This document shows positions 43,050-55,420 of a DNA stretch of 64,000 bases, piece by piece; the stretch's first letter is position 1; every line of letters begins with the position of its first letter. The DNA lies in assembly GCA_903632075.3 (NCBI GenBank), contig CAHIKZ030001196.1:516001-580000 (forward strand). The letters run 5' to 3'. Both the position numbers and the translations under genes were made by a program. The notes beneath the pieces were generated by a model. That model was given only the letters and a program-made list of their open reading frames with translations, made no database searches and was not told the origin of the DNA. Source of the stretch: Acanthosepion pharaonis. Lineage: Eukaryota; Mollusca; Cephalopoda; Sepiida; Sepiidae.

Positions 43050-45689
43050 GTAAGTGGAACTAGCCTGGAAACAAATAATTTTGTTTTGATAAAAAAGGAA
43101 TCGTTTAATTACCGACTCGCATCGCCATTTTAAAAAAATTCTTTTTAGTCGCGTTTGTTAGCAAAAAAAAAAAAAAAATTAAAATAAATAAAATAAAAAA
43201 TAAATAAAATAAATAAATTTAGGTGTGATATTAAAAAAAAAATATTTACAATTTGAGACTGCATTCATTGAATGAATAAAAATGCATGCAGGTATTGTCG
43301 AAATTATTTTTTTTCGAAGGGAAATACAAAAAATTCTTTAATATTAAATAAGCAAACGTCAAATATTGCTATGAAAAAAAAAATATATATATATAACACG
43401 TCAGTTGACGCAAGAAAAATAAGATTTTTTAATCAAAATTGCATTTGCATATGTTCTTAAATTTTTTTAAAAGAAGTAAAAAAAAAACAAAAACATTCCA
43501 ACCAAATATACTTGGATTTTCCCTCTTAAAGATGTTGAGGATAAAACTGTTTTCATTACGTTTTTGGAGCATGTTTTCATCATCGCGGTATGCTAATTTT
43601 TTATAACAATTTCGTGGAGGTAAAAATACGAAGAGCCTGAAATTTAAAATTACTCGAAATTTCATAAAAGTAAGTAGTAAAAAAAAAAAAAAAAAAGAAA
43701 CAGACGTAAAATAAGGTAAGTTACCCAACAACTGTGAAAATAAAAACGTTTAAAAAAGCAAAGCGAAATAACAAAATAAAAAATAAAAATTTATTATTTT
43801 TTAAACGTTCAGTGTTTAAAAAAAATAACAAAAATCAAGGAATTTTTTATTCATTAATGAATCCATTGTTGTATACCAATATTTAATAAATAATTTTTGA
43901 TAGGGTCAAAAAAAAAAAAATTATTTAGGTGTAGTGCCTAACTGACAGGGTCATTTCGGCCCTTCACCTATTCGATATCAGAAGTGTACTGTTTAAATTG
44001 GTCGCTGTGCGAGCGGTCGCGCAATTTTTTTACACGGGTCTGCCCAAACTAATTCGCAGAAAAAAATAAATAAAAACACGGCATGATGAAAAAAGGCTCG
44101 CAACTTAAAAACAAAGTTTATCGTAAAAAATGTTTGTTATTAAGAGGAAAGTCCAAAGCATTTTTATTACTTTATTAAATTTTGTAATCACTCAAAATTT
44201 TGATTAAAAAACTTTTTTTTTTTTTTTTTTTACGTCACCAGTCGACATAGTGTTTTTAGAGCATTTTTTCAGGTGTAAAACATGAATTTGGAAATTCTCG
44301 CAAAAATCAAACAATTGTTGGATTTTATTCACAAATGAATGAAATTATTATTATTATTTTTTTTTTTTTAGAAAATCTTGTTAAAAATTTATCCTAGATT
44401 TTTTTTTATTAGTGAAAATCAGGACTTCTTGGAAAATGTAAATCATCATTTTTTTTTTTTTTGTTTTTCAAACTACTACTCCTTTCCCGAAAATCTGCTC
44501 TGAATCATAAAATAAAAGATGCAATAAAACTAAAAGGATGACATTAGAAAAGCTTTTGATTTCTTTTATAAACAAGCGAGCTAAGAAAAAATATTTTCAA
44601 TGAATAATGAATTTTAACAAGAATTGTTTTCGTTTTTTAAAATTTAAATTGTAATTTATAATTATAAGTCGTTTAAAATTCAGCATTACTTATCCTAAGC
44701 TAGGAAAATTATATTTATGAATTAAGAATTGAAAAGCTTAATAAACAGTCGTTTTGCATCAAGATTTGAAAAATAATTAAAATTTTTTTTTTACGTATAT
44801 AAAATATTACGTAACATGACACTGTATGGTTGACGATACATGACATAATCAGAAAATAAGAACGTTGACTATAGTGAATTTAAATTCAACATTCCTAAAA
44901 TTAGATTATGGAGAACATTTTCCAACATTTCTAAGAAAAAGATGCTCACCTGTCATTTTCTTAAATTATGTTTTAAGAGATAAAGTTGCCTTAAAACAAC
45001 AAATAAATATGTCAACACCTTATAAATGTTGGTTAAGAGATCTACATGTGATCACTGCTACTGTTTGTTTTCAAAATCCATTTTTCTGTTATTTTGAACT
45101 TGAAGTAGATATTTTTTTAAATCGGATTAACTTTAAATCGGCTAATATTCTTCAAATAAAGATTCAGAAATGTATATTTTAATTTTGGAAGATTTTTAAA
45201 ACCAAGAATTAACTTTTGTTTACAAATGTGTCAAAAGTGGCTGTTTTTAAACGATTTTGTGAAAGCTACCAAAAAGTTGATGTTCCAATCAATATAATTT
45301 TTATTTGAAATACACCAGAGTATTTTGCTTACTGGAAATAGTAAATTTAATCATTTAGCTTTTAATTAAAGCTAAAAAGATAGTTTCAAGAATGCTTTTT
45401 CATTTTTTTAAAAATTCATTTTAAACCTTAGGTATCAAAAAATTAGTGGATATACCTACTTAAGACTGAGAGGATTTAATTTTTAATCTTTTTTAGCATG
45501 TTTGAAATTTTGGTTAAAAATTGTTTATCTTGCATCAATTTAGGACTAAAGATTAGTATCATAGTAAATTTTTGCGGCAAAAACACATTGATTTGGAAAT
45601 TCATGCAAAAATCAGATGATTGTCAGATTTTAAGTATTTAATCACAAATTATTTTAGATATGATGTTTTTTTTTCAGAAAATCTTGGTA

Positions 45690-45691
<2 letters not shown>
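43050..45691. other. Proposed ZNF-B intron, first part
   Basis: AT-rich with many A/T homopolymers. Copies of dispersed repeat D in reverse at 43430-43640, 44100-44330 and, diverged, 45480-45660. No gene. The ORF at 44865-45182 has no recognisable motif. Confidence 0.4.

Positions 45692-45773
<82 letters not shown>
45692..45773. repeat. (CA)n-(TA)n microsatellite
   Basis: About 19 CA units followed by about 21 TA units. Confidence 0.95.
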
Positions 45774-45774
<1 letters not shown>

Positions 45775-48714
45775 CATCTTTTACTCCCACATTTAATTTT
45801 GACCCCTATAATGTTTATTTTAGTTAAAAACAGAACTACTTGGAGAATTTAAATTATCATATTTTTTTTTAAACAGAAAGACCAGTTACTGAAAATCTGC
45901 TCTGAATCATAAAGTAAAAAAAAAATTGCAGTAGAACTAAGATATTATCGAATTAGAAAAGATTTTAATTACATTTATGAATAAGATATATTAAGGACTT
46001 AAGTCTCTTAAGGAAAAGTTTTTATATGATCAATGAATTTTTACAAGAATTGTTTACATTTTTTAAATTTAGAATAATTTATTAGATCTTAAAATTCTCT
46101 ATTAATTTCACCCTTTTAGATGATGTTATTAATTAAAAACTATATTTATTAATCATAAATTGAAAAGCTTAGTACAGATCATAAAACACCAATATTTTTA
46201 GAAGGATTTTTAATTTGTTTTGTATGTGTATAAACATGCCAATTTTTGTAGATACAGTTATTCATACACAACTTTATCAGAAAATAAGAGTGATAATTAT
46301 AGGAAATTTAAAATCAAAGTCTTTAAAATTCAATAATATTTTCCTACATTTTTAAGATTATTGATTACTTAAAAGTTATATAAAAAAAGCATTCATGTTA
46401 TATTCTTCAGTTGTTTTTTTACAGATATAGCCTCTGTAGAAAAACAATTTATTGAACTTTTTCAGTATGATTTTCGAAATTCATTCCATTCATAATGAGT
46501 ATTTTTTTTTTAATAAAATAAAGATGTTTGAAAAATGTAAAGTTTAATAATATTTTCAAATGTGAACCTTTTAAAATTTTTTCTTTTTTTTTTTTACTGA
46601 TAGATTATTTTTGTTATGGATGTTCAAAAAGGAAATAATTCTGAATTACCACCTAATATTATTTTCTCTATTAGTATAGTTGTATTAAAAATAAAATAAT
46701 TAATTTTACTTAATTTGATAAAAGTGTATGGTATAAAATGATATTATTCAACTCTTGGTTATATAAGGTTAAAAATAATTTTTTTAAATATAAATATCAC
46801 TTGTCTTGATTATTACATTTATAGTGTTCCATATTTAACTTTTGTTTTTCTTCTTTTTTTTTTAAAACCAGGGGTGAAATTATACAGTTTGTGTTCTTCA
46901 TCTGTACTATCACCATAAATAATCATTGTTTCTTTTTTGAAGCCATTTAAAAAATCCAGATGGTTGTTAAGTTTATTAATTGAGTTTGAAACAAATCTCT
47001 TGGACAAATATTTGATTTATAAGAGACTTTCAAATTTGTTCCATTTGTTTTCATAATGGCAGTTTAATGAGTGACAAGTGAACTTGCTAATGATTTAAAA
47101 ATGCCTAGAAATTTTATTTAAATACTAGCATATTGCTCCATCACTGTATAATGCACCTATATCTGTAGTCTATAATTAACCCAAAATTATTTTAGAAGTC
47201 AAATTCCAATAATGGATTGATGATGCCTGTGACCATGAAGATCAATTGGAGAATCAAAGGTATAAACAAATAATATATATTTATTTATTTCACTTTGATT
47301 GGAGCAAGTCTTTTGTAATTCAGGGTAGTGAAAGTGTTTACAATTCAGACCTTGGTAATAGATGGGAGTATGTTTACTTTGGAAACTTGTGGACATCAAT
47401 CTGCTGTGTTTTCTCAGCCCTCAGAAGGATAGAAAATGTCTTAAACAGATGACTGCTTAGCTCTTTCACACAACATGCTTAGCTAACTTCTCTGGCAGTC
47501 TCTTCTCTCCTCCTGCCACTGGGTTGTCCATTTATATCCCTTTAGACGGGTCTCCAGACTGCTGGTACAAAGATTGGTTTCAGTTAACTTCAAAAGTCTC
47601 TTTGTTTTTGTTTTTGATTGGCCAAAATTCTCTTATTCTCCAGCATTCCTGTCTTTTTTATTTTTATTTTTATAATGGAAGTTATGCATGGAGCCTCTCT
47701 TATTTTGGTTGAACTTTAGTCACTATGGCTAGACCCATGGACCAGCAAACATCTACCATTTTGCAACTATATTCAGTCCTATTTTTTATTTGAGGGTTGC
47801 CTTGTTAGTTGAGAGAGAGAAAAAGAGATATGGGCTTTAAAGGAAAGCAAATGTCTTATTTTAATTTTAATTCTTTTTTTATGCTTATATATTTTTTTTA
47901 AATTTGTGTTCACTACAGGATAAAACGTCTATGTGGACCTGTCGATAAAAAAGCTGTACTTATTAAATATGAATTCTTATTTAATTAAAAACTATTTAAA
48001 AATTAAAGTGGAAACATTTACGAAATTAAAGTGATATTCTTAGTTTGATCAGGTCCAGATGATTTTGCTTGAATGTGGAAAACGCTTATTAAAAAGAAAA
48101 AAATTAAATAAAAAAAAAAAATTAAATTAAAAAATAAAGCCCACTTAATACTTTGAATTTTGGATGTTCCTAATTTTTACATTTTTATATAGCTAAATAC
48201 TTGAAGGTGTTACAATATTAACGCATCAAAACTATAGTTTAAAATATTCAGAAAAGAATTCAAAGACCTCAACATTTTTTTTACAGTTGCTGGTTTTAAT
48301 AAAGTTTACTGTATAAGTTTTGTCTCCACATGAAAAAACAAAGAACCTATTATATGTATAGTAATTTTCTAAGTGAAGCTTAGATTTGGTGCAAGGCTAA
48401 ACGTGTGGAGCACCCAGTGATAATCAAACCTATGATATATAAGTGCTTGGTAAAAGTAGACATATTTTTCATGGATAGTTTTAAAAGTCTTTCAGATGTT
48501 GATTTGTAGCTGAAAATCTTGATAAAAAATAAAGATTTGTACTGAGAATTGAAAAATTAATACCATTTTCACTTGGGATAATACTTAAAAATATTTTTTT
48601 TAAATTTTAAAGCTGCCTTCTGACTAAACGCTTTATTATATGTGCTGAAATTTTCATTAAAATCTGTTAATTCCATTATGTTTCGAAAACTTTTAAAATG
48701 TCAATATCAGGTTT
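45774..48714. other. Proposed ZNF-B intron, middle part
   Basis: 45774-46480 shares order with 26890-27480 in reverse (for example AAAACTATATTTATTAATCA, GTGTATAAACATGCCAA), an old inverted segmental copy. 47180-47770 is somewhat less AT-rich with short ORFs, none recognised. 48160-48560 matches 26510-26720. Confidence 0.35.
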
Positions 48715-49015
48715 TCATTATTTACACTATTTACATGCAGACTATTGTCTTCATCTTTGTTGTTGCTATCACAAGCTTTCAACCATTATGCCCTTCATCA
48801 GATGTATTTCGATCCGGATAACCTACAGAGAATTCTGAACTGAACCTTTTAATTAATTTATGTGTGTAAACTGTTCTTGTTCCACTGCCCATGTCTAGGG
48901 TTATCTTGTCTAGTTCTTATTTTTAGTACTGCTCACCCTGTTTCCGCCAAGTTCAGATACACACTGCCAGGCTCAGGGATTGAACTCATAATTACTACAG
49001 GCCACTGTTCCATGG
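48715..49015 (-). mobile_element. SINE-C copy
   Basis: On the - strand: B-box-like ATGAGTTCAATCCCTGAG (near 48967-48985), body GGGCAGTGGAACAAGAACAG, core CATCTGATGAAGGGCATAAT and tail GACAATAGTCTGCATGTAA. Confidence 0.65.
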
Positions 49016-49257
49016 TACAATTCTACCTGTAGATGAGTGCTACTGTTCTTGACAGCATTCCCTGAAGCTTTTCTCTTTTCTTACAGCTGCTGTTGAAGAC
49101 TTACTGTCATTTGTATTTTGTTGGATAAAAGTTAAATAGAATTTCTCCATAAATGTGAAAATCTCAATGAGGTTTGGAGTTTATGAGTTATAAGCATCTT
49201 TCCTTGCAAAAATTGAAATGGAAACATTTTGAAAATAATTTTCATTGTTTTTTTTAA
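49016..49257. repeat. Array-unit block
   Basis: AAAAGTTAAATAGAATTTCTCC and ATCTCAATGAGGTTTGG match 6110-6200 and 15800-15890, giving three copies of this segment in the window. Confidence 0.4.
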
Positions 49258-50110
49258 TCATTTCACCTCATGCAAGGGGTTATTGAGTATGGAGAATATT
49301 AAAGAGTAAGAACAATAAAAAACACCAATTAAGAAAACATAAGAGATAATGATTAACATTGCATTTAAATTTTTGACGATCAAATAAAAGTTAACTGGGA
49401 AACAAGAAGCCAAAAGAGTTTCACAAGTGAGAAGTGCAATAGAAGAAACTCTTACCATAGACCTTACAGTTATGTTTAGCTATTTCAGCTGTAAAATGAA
49501 CTGGGCTTAAATTCACAAAGTCTTGATACCATAGAGGAATGTTCACCAGAACAGTTACCATGAAAGTATTTATAGAAAACACACAGAAAAGCTATGTTAC
49601 AATGGTGGGGAAAATGACTGAATCCAAGATGCCAGGTCAGAACCAATAACATTGCAGACTCTTCTTTGTATTTTATCAAGAATCTCTAAATATTTAACAG
49701 AAGCACCAGACCATATGTAGCAGCAATATTCAAAACATATGATAGACTTATAAATGTTTGGAAAATAAGATAAAAAAGTGACGATTATTTATTCAGACTA
49801 AAATTAACAAATGTGCAACATTCATTGTACCAGCTAAAACAGGGGTTTATGGCTTAACAGTTTAAAATATGGAAAAATTATTGTTGACCTGTAAACAATA
49901 TGGAAAATAGAACCAGGAAATGTAGTTCAAATTCTGTCTGAGATATAAGAAAGTTTTTGGCAGGAAGAAATAGTCCAGCATGACATATTGAACCAACTTT
50001 CCTAGCAGCAACCCTAGCAATTCATTCAATGTAATCTCTCCCCTTCATGTCAGTGGAAAATATTAACCCAAGAAGGCGCAATGTCACTCTTCTAGAGGTT
50101 ACCATCACAT
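49258..50110 (-). pseudogene. LINE (jockey/CR1-like) reverse transcriptase C-terminal fragment
   Basis: On the - strand, in several frames: remnants of the CCxxIWSGAS region (near 49700), then HHCNIAFLCVFYKYFHGNCS (near 49560-49620) and RTSHLWNSLPASCFPVNF-like remnants (near 49380-49440; ETLLASCFPVNFYLIVKNLN in one frame). Stops and frame changes are frequent. Same family as 31260-32060, but at a different place relative to the zinc-finger exon, so the two insertions are independent. Confidence 0.7.
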
Positions 50111-50716
50111 GCATTAATGTAAAAAGATCTAGTGACCATTCAAGATAACTCTCGTTTTGTGATAAGAAAGACTGAATTATATTAAATATGTAGCGGAAAT
50201 ATTATGTACTGCAAACTTTTAGTAGATTTTTTAAAAACTAATCTTTTTATTTATTTATATTTGTTTTTTCCTGAAAGGTTTCCTGGTGCATATGATAACT
50301 ATTTACAGGTAAATAACTTTTCATTCTATCAATTTCAAAATTATCTATTCGATAGAGGGGATATAAATTGATTTTTATATCGGAAATTTCCTTTTTTTAT
50401 GGTAGAAAGATTTTGATGAAGATTTTTTTTTCCCTTGTTTTAACCAGTTGAAATGTTTTGTTTATAAATTGATAATTGCCAGTTTGAAATCACCATTGTG
50501 ATTTATACAACCTCTGTTAGAATAAATGTTATTGCTTGATACACTAAATTGATTCCTCAAATGATTTTTCAATTGGACTTTCCATGCTACTGCATTATTG
50601 TATCCGTCTACTGACCTCAACTAGCCTTAATATATATTATATGTATCTGTTAAAATATAAACTGAGTTCATATATTATTCACTGTTAATATATCTTTTAT
50701 TACTTTTTCTTCACAG
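50111..50716. other. Last part of proposed ZNF-B intron
   Basis: 50190-50530 matches 15960-16320. Ends with the acceptor TTACTTTTTCTTCACAG at 50716. The similar acceptor region before ZNF-A (32260-32348) shares TGTTAAAATATAAAC and ATTCAC. Confidence 0.5.
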
Positions 50717-51502
50717 ATTTTTGCCAAAATAAGTCATATATACAGAGATTATTGAGAATTTAAATGAGAGGAAACAAGACTCTAGATTTCTATAGAGAAT
50801 GCATGAATATACCCATGTAAAAGTTCTGTATCTATATTTTGAAAAGCATCAAATGAGCAGTAACTAGCAAAATATTGTACTTTGAAATGTGTGGTTTGTA
50901 TTTTCTACAAAAGTACAGTGTTACATTAATAAGTAAAAAATTAGAAACTATATTCTAGTGCAATTTACAAATCTTTCTTGGATTTACTGTTCCACATGGA
51001 AAAAGGCAGTGAAGAGAAATCATATTCTTGTGATATTTGTGGATCTACATTTTATCAGAAGTTTCAAACAAACACAGGACAGAAATCATGTCTTTGTCAG
51101 GCTTGTGGATCTGCATTTTCACAGAAGTCACATTTGGTGTGCCATATGCGAAAACAGACTGGGAAAAAACCATATTCTTGTAAGGTTTGTGGATATGCAT
51201 TTCCACATAAGTCATCCTTGGAGCGACATATGCGAACACATACTGCAGAGAAACCATATACCTGTGAAGTTTGTGGATCTGCATTTTCACTGAAGTCATC
51301 TTTGGTGCGACATATGCGAACACACACAGGAGAGAAACCATATTCTTGTGAAGTTTGTGGATCTTCCTTTGCACGAAAGTCACATTTGGAGCACCATATG
51401 CGAACACACACTGGAGAGAAACCATATTCTTGTGAAGTTTGTGGATCTGCATTTTCACAGAAATCACGTTTGCAACGGCATATGCGAATACACACTGGAT
51501 AG
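50717..51502 (+). CDS. ZNF-B: C2H2 zinc-finger protein, four intact and two broken fingers (CDS 50996-51502)
   Basis: Terminal exon after acceptor at 50716, homologous to that of ZNF-A. The frame opens at about 50978; the first ATG in frame is 50996 (MEKGSEEKSYSCDIC), giving 168 residues with TAG at 51500-51502. Finger 1 (YSCDICGSTFYQKF) has lost its His-containing half. Finger 2 (CLCQACGSAFSQKSHLVCHM then RKQ) has Gln in place of the last His. Fingers 3-6 are intact C-X2-C-X12-H-X3-H with helices HKSSLER, LKSSLVR, RKSHLEH, QKSRLQR. The region 50770-50970 holds decayed earlier fingers, so the protein is an N-terminally shortened relative of ZNF-A. Nuclear DNA binding is likely but specificity is unknown. 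It may be in decline or a young pseudogene. Confidence 0.7.
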
Positions 51503-51509
51503 AAGTTAT

Positions 51510-51800
51510 ATCCATGCAAATTTTGTAGGTATCCATTTGTAGTTAAAGTCAAATTTACTAAATCCTCTAAGAATCTGCACTGGTGAGAAACACTGTCCTT
51601 GTGCTATTTATAGATCTCCATTTTCAGGGCTTACAACACTACGGAGCCATATGTAAACACACTAGAGAGATACATTCACCCATGGGTATGCACTATTGAG
51701 AAAGTATAGATTCACCTCCTCTCTTTTCAAGTATAGATTAAAAACAAGAAAAAGCATATTTTTTTCCATAAAATAGTTAACACAATAATCACTCACAAAA
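51510..51800 (+). pseudogene. Decayed C-terminal fingers and trailer of ZNF-B
   Basis: GCAAATTTTGTAGGTATCC, GCACTGGTGAGAAACACTGT, CTATTTATAGATCTCCATTTTC and GAGCCATATGTAAACACACTAG mirror the remnants after ZNF-A. The following TTCACCTCCTCTCTTTTCAAG and AACACAATAATCACTCACAA match the ZNF-A trailer at 33480-33590. Confidence 0.6.
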
Positions 51801-51889
51801 TAATACTTTCCTACAGTTGAAAATATTTTTCAGCTTTAAATACCATACAAAGCGTTGATAAGCCAAAAACAAAACAAAAAAAACCAAAT

Positions 51890-52090
51890 GAATCAACACT
51901 GGAGAGAAACCAGTTTTTATCAGGTTTTAGGATTTGCATTCCAAAGTTGTTATATTAGTTGCAGTCACACTGATAAGAAACCATATTGTGAGGATATTTC
52001 TGTTAAAATTATGCATACTGCTTGATGTGTAAATGCACACTAGACAGAAACAATATTCTTCTAAAATATGTGTGTGTCAGTGTTTGCAAT
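51890..52090 (+). pseudogene. Further decayed finger remnants
   Basis: CAACACTGGAGAGAAACCAG, then TTTTAGGATTTGCATTCC and CACTGATAAGAAACCATATT are linker and finger words with stops. GATATTTCTGTTAAAATTATG and CACTAGACAGAAACAATATT align with 33900-33960, so the dead array at 33950 has its counterpart here. Confidence 0.5.
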
Positions 52091-52559
52091 TATTCATGTA
52101 AAGTCCCTGGTACGTGTTGCCTACAACATCACATATAGCATTGAAACACCAGTTCTTGTACAATTACCAGAGTTAATCAAGATCCTCGATGAATGACTGC
52201 ATAGGAATATCAGTTGCTGTAATTGTGAATGTGAGAGCTGTGTTCCAATTTCATTTGGCTTTGTTGCATTCACTTAGGTGAAATTACAGCATGTCATTTC
52301 ATCTCCTGCATTAACTGATTGTTTGCCATTTATGCCCTGAAAAGCAAAAAAGACAAGAATTTTCACATAGCCGCAGGTGCACAATCACATATCCTCAAAT
52401 ACCTTCCGCAGCATGTAGTAGGTACCACCAAAATGAATGTATTTCTTCCAAAATAATAGAAAAAAATTCTACCACACTGAAAGTTACATCTAACATGTCT
52501 TGGAGACAACATCAAACTAAATCACAGCTCTATAGACCCATGGATATTTCTATGATCTT
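52091..52559. repeat. SINE-like trailer and spacer
   Basis: 52210-52330 contains GAGAGCTGTGTTCCAATTTC and GTTGCATTCACTTAGGTG, a tRNA-SINE-like B-box and body. The rest is not recognised. Confidence 0.35.
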
Positions 52560-52735
52560 GTGCTTTGCAGGACATTGCTGGTGAGCAAAACAAGAACTTG
52601 TGAGTGATCTACTGGACACCTAACGATGGTGCAAGAAGAGTTGGTCACCCAGCAATTACCTACATTGACCAACTATGTTATGGCACAGAATTCCATCCTG
52701 ATTACCTTCTGATGAAAGGCCAAATAAAATAATAA
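52560..52735 (+). pseudogene. LINE C-terminal fragment (different family)
   Basis: The frame reads WTPNDGARRVGHPAITYIDQ then LCYGTEFHPDYLLM. This is like the C-terminus of RTE/CR1-type reverse transcriptases (W.P..G.R..GRP..TYIDQL..DTG). An upstream piece CFAGHCW may be the decayed LGHVLR motif. It differs from the jockey-like family at 31260 and 49258. Confidence 0.55.
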
Positions 52736-53929
52736 CCACTGCTTATAAGATTTCCCCCAATTATCCCATTTAAAAGACATTTTAAATTCTTATACATTCA
52801 TGAATGAATTGTATAACGAATAGGTTATTTTATTAGAAATCTTTGTGGAAATAATCTTTTTGTCTATCAAAATCATTCTTTATAATTTGTTTTTATAGTT
52901 TTTTTAAAGAAAATTCCTGAAGATGACTTTGCAGGAGAAAACTTATGAAACGCCAAATCAAAACATCCTGAAAATTTGTATTAATACATTGCAAAAATAA
53001 TTCAATAAAAATTCTTTTAAATATTTTCTCATGTAGAGTTGTTGCTTGCGTAATAAAAATGCATTTTTTTTTCTTTCAGATTTCATATGGTAAATATCAA
53101 TACTGAATATTTAATTTTGGAATATTTCCTTCCAATATTTCAGTGTGAATTTGTCATTCTGACAAAAGCTGCTGACAAGACATCCTTTTTATTAAAGAAA
53201 GATGTGCATGAAGAATTGAAAAATGTGAATTCAATGACATTTTCACTTCAGAAACATTTTTTATTTTATTCTTGATTTTAGAACTGTTTTTGTATGGAAG
53301 ATCAAATAGTAAATAATTTAATAGTTCTGAATTACCTGCTTTGATAATTATTATAATTCTGTTCGTACCTCATAATGGACGATTCTGTTTAGATCATAAG
53401 TAAAAATTGAAAAGATAGATCAGAGACTGTGTGGTTTCAGTAAGAGAAAGAGATAACACAACTCCCAAATATTTATTCAACTTTTCAATATTGACATAAT
53501 CAAGATTCATGTTTCATTTGAATCAATAATAAATGAAAGTGTAAATATTTTCACAATAAATTTTTTTTCAATCATATGTAATTAGTCATAATTTAGGTGT
53601 ATGGTAGCCCATAAGAAACAAAATCAATCCACTTTTGTGTATGGCACTTGATTATCTGTTGATATTACCAGTTTTGCAGTCTCTCATCCTCTCTAACCAG
53701 GTTGTTTCAATGCCACTGTTGGTTGTAACTATGTTTACTATCAACTTTTTCTATTAGTATCAATTAAACAAATAACGGATTCTAAATATATTCATGTTGA
53801 ATTCTTGAGATTTACTTAAAAAGAAGTTTGTTCGATTGTTTCAGTTTTTTTGTTTTTTAGTAGTCTAGAAATGTTTGGAGACAAGCTCAGAATGAAGAAT
53901 AAAAATACACAATAATAAACAACATCATC
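52736..53929. repeat. Spacer; 53590-53830 duplicates 30470-30680
   Basis: 52736-53580 is AT-rich and unassigned (the ORF at 53087-53275 has no motif). 53590-53830 shares GTGTATGG, TGTTGATATTACCAGTTTT, TATGTTTACTATCAACTTTT and ATTCATGTTGAATTC with the block upstream of ZNF-A. Confidence 0.45.
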
Positions 53930-54370
53930 AAAAGAGGTCTTTATGCAGTTGGTTTCCTTTCTCAAATTGAACCCGTGGGCTTTGACCGTGGTGATGGAAA
54001 ACAGTGGGATGGGATTACCATTTTCCCTTTTAAAATGAGGAAGTTATTGATTTGGGATGCAACCTGTGCCAATACATTTTCAACTGGTAATTTGATCAGG
54101 TCTGTGGTTGAACCAGGGTCTGTCTCTCAGGATGTGGAGATAAAAAAAAATAATTTAATATTCTTCTCTTGCAGACAGATTTATTTTTACTCCTGTGACA
54201 GTGGAGACTTCTGGGGTTATTGGCCCTCGTTCAATGACATTCCTTTGAAGGATTGGCGAGATGGCGTCTCGATTAAGGGATGATCCTCGCAAAAGAGAGT
54301 GACTCTTGCAGTGTGTCTCACTGGCGATGGTTCGAGGTAATACTTTCTCCATCATTGTGACTGGTAGAGG
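53930..54370 (+). pseudogene. Decayed repeat ORF with WDATC motif (multicopy invertebrate family)
   Basis: The frame from about 53930 reads IIKRGLYAVGFLSQIEPVGF, then GDGKQWDGITIFPF and LLIWDATCANTFS; after a frame change near 54170 it continues with DRFIFTPVTVETSGVIGP and, near 54310, CVSLAMVRGNTFS. I know this pattern (DGKRPDGxTxxPW...WDxTCxDT...FxPxAxETxGxxG...QRISxAxxRGN) from multicopy ORFs in marine invertebrates. The spaced D...D of (RP)DG...WD is suggestive of a PD-(D/E)XK-like nuclease, but I cannot confirm this. Stops show that this copy is dead. Confidence 0.45.
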
Positions 54371-54849
54371 ATAAGATACAAACAGAAAACATTTTGTTTT
54401 TGTTTATAGACATTTTGTTCAAATAAGTATTTGTTGTGTAAAGAAAAAAAAAAAACACTTGCTGTGGAAGTTTAGAAACAATGAATAGAGATAATAGAAA
54501 ATTTAATCTGTAGGTGAACTCAGTGCTTTCAGACTCAGTTTTCTCACAAGAATTAATTTCTTGTAACACCTCTTACATTAAGTGACAGAACACTTTCATT
54601 ACAGATAAAAGATTTCTCCCAGAGCATGTAAAAAGAACTCTTAAATTTTCTTCCCATTATAAAGAAAAGAAATTTTTGTTACTTCTTCAGAGTAGCATCA
54701 TTTTGTCTTTGTTTATTTGACTGAAATCTGAAATTCTTAATTAGAATATTATTTTCTCTTTTAAGGTAAAAGATTTATTCGTTACACAACAATTTCTTGA
54801 TGCTTATCGGAACCTATTTTCCTCCAGTAAATTTTCTATGTTAAGATAA
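54371..54849. other. AT-rich spacer
   Basis: Nothing recognised. Confidence 0.5.
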
Positions 54850-55420
54850 TGTGCTATCTGGTGTAAGAAATTGTATTATGCATGAAGATCACTTCAAAAC
54901 AAGCACAAGACTTCCAGGGAGAACCCGTCACAATTTGCTTTAAGAAGGGTGCACTTTCATTGTGTTTATACAGCAAATCACAGATGAAATGTGACCCCTA
55001 AGAATCTTTTCACTCAGAGCATGTGGTACCCAAACATTGTAACGATTTGAGTACCTAAGCTTCACTAATTACTCAGAGATGGTGGATTTTGATAAATTTA
55101 GTGTTTCTGCCAATTCCCGTGTTATGTAATGCAGTTTATTCTCAATCAATGTCTTGATTTGGTTATCTGTAGTGGTGGATCTGTCTGAGTGTTCTTCATC
55201 AATGAGGCTATAATCACCAACTCTAAACTTAGCTAACCATTTATGTACAGTTCTGTCAGCTAAAGCACCTTCACCATATGCAAAATACATCTTTTTTTGT
55301 TGCTTGTGAGGCATTTTTGATCTTTACAGTAAAAAAGTGTCTAAAATGCTCCTTATAATCCTCCATTTTCATAAGGATGTAAAATTGACTCAAATTAAGT
55401 AATTTTAAACTTTCTTTCTC
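54850..55420 (-). pseudogene. Decayed mariner transposase (SETMAR/Hsmar-like)
   Basis: On the - strand: MEDYKEHFRHFFTVKIKNAS then QATKKDVFCIW, followed in another frame by YGEGALADRTVHKWLAKFRV and GDYSLIDEEHSDRS, QIKTLIENKLHYITRELAET and LNLSKSTISE. This is the two-helix-turn-helix N-terminus with the GRP-equivalent linker. Past 55069 remnants VKLRYSNRYNVWVPH (normally LGYVNRFDVWVPH) mark the start of the catalytic part, which then fades. At least two frame changes. Confidence 0.8.

Noticed and set aside
51045..51552. Two - strand ORFs antisense to ZNF-B
   Set aside because: Same cause: shadows of the finger repeat.
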